Part shown: piece by piece, positions 5,924 to 7,411 of the stretch | How positions within the stretch are numbered: the stretch's first letter is position 1 | How the letters are laid out: each line of letters starts with the position of its first letter | Source of the DNA: Gemmobacter sp. | GTDB taxonomy: Bacteria > Pseudomonadota > Alphaproteobacteria > Rhodobacterales > Rhodobacteraceae | Assembly (NCBI GenBank): GCA_030656535.1 | Contig: JAUSPL010000286.1 | Coordinates: forward strand, 1-7,411 | Reading direction: 5' to 3' | Length of the DNA: 7,411 bases | Program-made: the position numbers and the translations under genes | Notes under the pieces: model-generated | What the model saw: only the letters and a program-made list of their open reading frames with translations | The model's database searches: none | What the model was told of the DNA's origin: nothing

Positions 5924-6931
5924 TCAGTTCAGCATCAGACTTCCGTCTGTCGGCAGATACGCGTCGGTAAAATACAGGTCGGGCGTTGGTGCGTTCTTGA
6001 ATTCATAGATTTCTTTCAGCTGCTCGATGGACCGGGCGAACCGCGCGGGGTCAACTTTTCCCATGCCAGCCGCCTTGACGGCGTCGGTCGCGACGTTGTC
6101 GACCACGGCCATTTGCAACCGGCGGGTTTCCAGCGCCAGATCCGATGCAGGGGTACGGGTGATCATCTGGGCCACTGCCGCCTCGGGGTTGGCGATCGCA
6201 TCTTTCCAGCCCAGCGCGACAGCGCGCAGGAAGCCGGTCACCACCTCCGGGTTGGCTTTCGCAAAATCGGTATTCACGATAATCGCGTTTCCATAATACT
6301 CGACGCCATAATCGGCCATCAGAAAGGTGGAAATATCGTCCTCGGGAACGCCCAGCCGGACAAGGTTCAGCACCACCGAAAACGAAAATCCGGTGACGGC
6401 ATCAACCTTGGACTCGGCCAACATCGGTTCGCGTGTGGGAAACCCGACGGGTTCGACCTTGATCTTGGACATGTCCAGATTGTTCGCCTTGGCAAAGGCC
6501 GGGAACTGCGACCATGCGCCATCTGGCGGCGGAGCGCCCAGGGTCTTGCCCTGAATATCGGCCAACGCGCTGATCCCAAGCGACTTGCGTCCGACCATCG
6601 CTGCCGGCGGCTTGTCATATACGATCATGACTGCGGTCACAGGCGCACCGGGGTTCTGATCCAGGAACTTGGCGATAGAGTTCATGTCAGCAAAGCCCAT
6701 CGGATAGGCACCCGTCGCCACCTTGGGGATCGCATCCAGCGACCCCTGCCCGGCCTGCACCTCGACCTTGAGCCCCTCGGCCGCGAAGTGGCCATTGTCG
6801 ATCGCAGCGAAATAGGGCGCGGCAGGGCCTTCGAACTTCCAGTCGAGGGCGAAGTTGATTTCAGTCTCGGCAAAAGCCCCGCCCGCAAGCAACAAGCTGG
6901 CCGCGGCGGCAGTAAGGGCACGGTGAAACAT
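5924..6931 (-). CDS. ABC transporter periplasmic substrate-binding protein, NMT1/THI5-like (SsuA/TauA class)
   Basis: A 335-residue secreted binding protein. Residues 1-21 form a signal peptide (hydrophobic core ALTAAAASLLLAGG) with a likely signal peptidase I site after AFA; there is no lipobox cysteine, and indeed no cysteine at all. The mature part opens with FALDWKFEGPAAPYFAAIDN (27-46) and NGHFAAEGLKVEV (46-58), the signature start of the NMT1/THI5-like fold. It continues with GSLDAIPKVATG (63-74), ADIQGKTLGAP (124-134) and YYGNAIIVNTDFAKANPE (212-229). The fold serves HMP/thiamine precursors, sulfonates, taurine, nitrate and other small ligands; I cannot choose among them. AGAGG (6940-6944) lies 8 nt before the ATG at 6929-6931. 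An upstream in-frame TTG at 7036 would bury the signal peptide. It is the first and probably most highly expressed gene of the operon. Confidence 0.93.
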   Translation of the reverse strand: MFHRALTAAAASLLLAGGAFAETEINFALDWKFEGPAAPYFAAIDNGHFAAEGLKVEVQAGQGSLDAIPKVATGAYPMGFADMNSIAKFLDQNPGAPVTAVMIVYDKPPAAMVGRKSLGISALADIQGKTLGAPPPDGAWSQFPAFAKANNLDMSKIKVEPVGFPTREPMLAESKVDAVTGFSFSVVLNLVRLGVPEDDISTFLMADYGVEYYGNAIIVNTDFAKANPEVVTGFLRAVALGWKDAIANPEAAVAQMITRTPASDLALETRRLQMAVVDNVATDAVKAAGMGKVDPARFARSIEQLKEIYEFKNAPTPDLYFTDAYLPTDGSLMLN

Positions 6932-7049
6932 CGGGCTAACCTCTGGTATGAATGATGGCTGAAGCTGGCACGCCAAACGCAGTGTTGTCACAAACAGTCG
7001 CAGTCCAACAGCTGCCCGGTGGCTGCCGCAAGGCAATACGTCTAATTTT

Positions 7050-7066
7050 CAGGCGAACTACGCCTG
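7050..7066. promoter_or_regulatory. Perfect 6-bp dyad at the predicted ABC operon start site
   Basis: CAGGCG (7050-7055) and CGCCTG (7061-7066) form a perfect inverted repeat around AACTA. It lies immediately downstream of the predicted -10 box, so it would cover about +1 to +17 of the minus-strand transcript. It could be a repressor operator or a 5' end hairpin. The assignment rests on symmetry and position only. Confidence 0.35.
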
Positions 7067-7073
7067 CCCGCAC

Positions 7074-7102
7074 AGAATACGCACAAACCAAGCGCAAGCC
7101 AA
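7074..7102 (-). promoter_or_regulatory. Candidate sigma-70 promoter of the ABC importer operon
   Basis: Reading leftwards, TTGGCT (7102-7097) and TATTCT (7079-7074) each match four of six consensus bases and are separated by exactly 17 nt. Transcription would begin near 7067 and give a leader of about 135 nt before the binding-protein ATG. The leader (6932-7067) has several short stems, but I recognise no known riboswitch in it. The -35 box overlaps the end of the upstream terminator's U-tract. Confidence 0.4.
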
Positions 7103-7134
7103 AGAAAAACCCCTGCCCGGCGTGCGGACAGGGG
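7101..7134 (-). terminator. Intrinsic terminator of the PhbB-like gene
   Basis: On the minus strand, a 10-bp stem with one G-U pair (7134-7125 with 7119-7110) encloses a 5-nt loop and is followed directly by TTTTTCTTT (7109-7101). It starts 22 bp after the TGA of the reductase gene. This is the only hairpin in the window with the full stem-plus-U-run form. It closes the upstream transcription unit before the ABC operon. Confidence 0.88.
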
Positions 7135-7156
7135 GGGCATTGGCCAAGCCGAAAAA

Positions 7157-7411
7157 TCAGGCGAAGAACTGTGCGCCATTCGCACTGATGGTCGACCCAT
7201 TGATAAAGCCCGCATCATCGGACACCAGAAATGCGACGCAGCGGGCAATCTCTTCGGGCTCGCCCAGACGGCCCGTGGGGATCCCTGCGATAATCGACTC
7301 CCGCACTTTCTCGGGCACCGCCATGACCATTTCAGTCGCGATATAGCCAGGGCATACCGCGTTCGCAGTAATGCCGAACCGCGCCCCCTCTTGGGCAAGG
7401 CTTTTCACGAT
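7157..7411 (-). CDS. phbB: Acetoacetyl-CoA reductase, PhaB/PhbB-like SDR (5' part missing)
   Basis: The last 84 codons of a short-chain dehydrogenase/reductase; the gene's start lies beyond the right edge. The fragment begins just past where the catalytic Tyr-x-x-x-Lys would be, with KSLAQEGARFGITANAVCPG (3-22). It continues with YIATEMV (23-29), the substrate-loop region PTGRLGEPEEIARCVAFLVS (45-64), DDAGFINGSTISANG (65-79) and a QFFA end. The NAVCPGYI and GSTISANGAQ patterns are those of NADPH-dependent acetoacetyl-CoA reductases, which make (R)-3-hydroxybutyryl-CoA for polyhydroxybutyrate. FabG-type ketoacyl-ACP reductase is the main alternative, because the cofactor-binding N-terminus is not visible. 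If the PhbB call is right, a thiolase gene (phbA) would be expected upstream, outside the window. A strong terminator follows the stop. Confidence 0.85.
   Translation of the reverse strand: MVKSLAQEGARFGITANAVCPGYIATEMVMAVPEKVRESIIAGIPTGRLGEPEEIARCVAFLVSDDAGFINGSTISANGAQFFA

Noticed and set aside
5906..6955. A 349-codon open frame on the plus strand, antisense to the binding-protein gene
   Set aside because: The binding-protein frame has a signal peptide, family motifs and a ribosome site; the antisense product has none of these and crosses the intra-operon hairpin.
6932..7036. A TTG start that would lengthen the binding protein by 35 residues
   Set aside because: The extension would place polar sequence ahead of a textbook signal peptide, and the ATG at 6931 has its own AGAGG ribosome site.
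6932..7109. Thiamine pyrophosphate riboswitch upstream of the THI5-like importer
   Set aside because: I looked for the conserved CUGAGA and ACCUGA-type core on the transcribed strand and did not find it.
7110..7134. C-rich/G-rich hairpin as part of the ABC operon leader
   Set aside because: It lies upstream of the candidate promoter and has the stem plus U-run of a terminator for the reductase gene, on the same strand and 22 bp past its stop.
1..7411. Mobile element, phage, CRISPR, defence system or RNA gene
   Set aside because: No transposase or integrase motif, direct-repeat array, tRNA-like cloverleaf or rRNA stretch is visible. Every gene reads as ordinary chromosomal metabolism, envelope or transport, with uniform base composition as far as I can judge by eye.

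Overview
The window looks like ordinary chromosome from a Rhodobacteraceae (Roseobacter-group) alphaproteobacterium. The evidence is high GC content, a plant/alphaproteobacterial-type glutamate-cysteine ligase, a UbiA with the N-terminal extension I associate with this group, a PhaB/PhbB-type reductase ending in a GSTISANGAQ-like tail, and the gene order OmpA-like / ubiA / rsmE / small membrane protein / gshA. The taxonomic call is inference from protein style and gene order; no rRNA is present.

Left part (1-1507, minus strand): ubiA, with a truncated OmpA/BON-type envelope protein gene downstream of it. Only 12 bp after the ubiA start codon, a divergent plus-strand cluster begins (1520-4212): rsmE, a two-helix membrane protein of unknown function joined to rsmE by an ATGA start/stop overlap, and gshA with a strong ribosome binding site. 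Housekeeping functions are therefore packed together: ubiquinone side-chain attachment, 16S rRNA methylation and glutathione synthesis.

Middle (4213-4318): two perfect GC-rich hairpins separate gshA from a convergent minus-strand operon. That operon (6931 down to 4319) encodes a complete NitT/TauT-class ABC importer in the order binding protein, ATPase, permease. A 9-bp hairpin lies between the binding protein and the ATPase gene, and the ATPase stop overlaps the permease start. Its substrate cannot be read from the sequence: there is no linked catabolic enzyme and no riboswitch I can recognise.

Right end (7101-7411, minus strand): the C-terminal 84 codons of a PhbB-like acetoacetyl-CoA reductase, followed by a clear intrinsic terminator. 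The terminator's U-tract overlaps a plausible promoter for the ABC operon, and a small perfect dyad sits at the predicted transcription start.

I found no mobile element, CRISPR array, tRNA/rRNA, phage gene or defence system, and nothing that amounts to a new biological system. The points most worth a look are regulatory and architectural: the 12-bp divergent start region, the paired hairpins, the start-site dyad, the orphan importer, the unknown membrane protein and the single-cysteine GshA.
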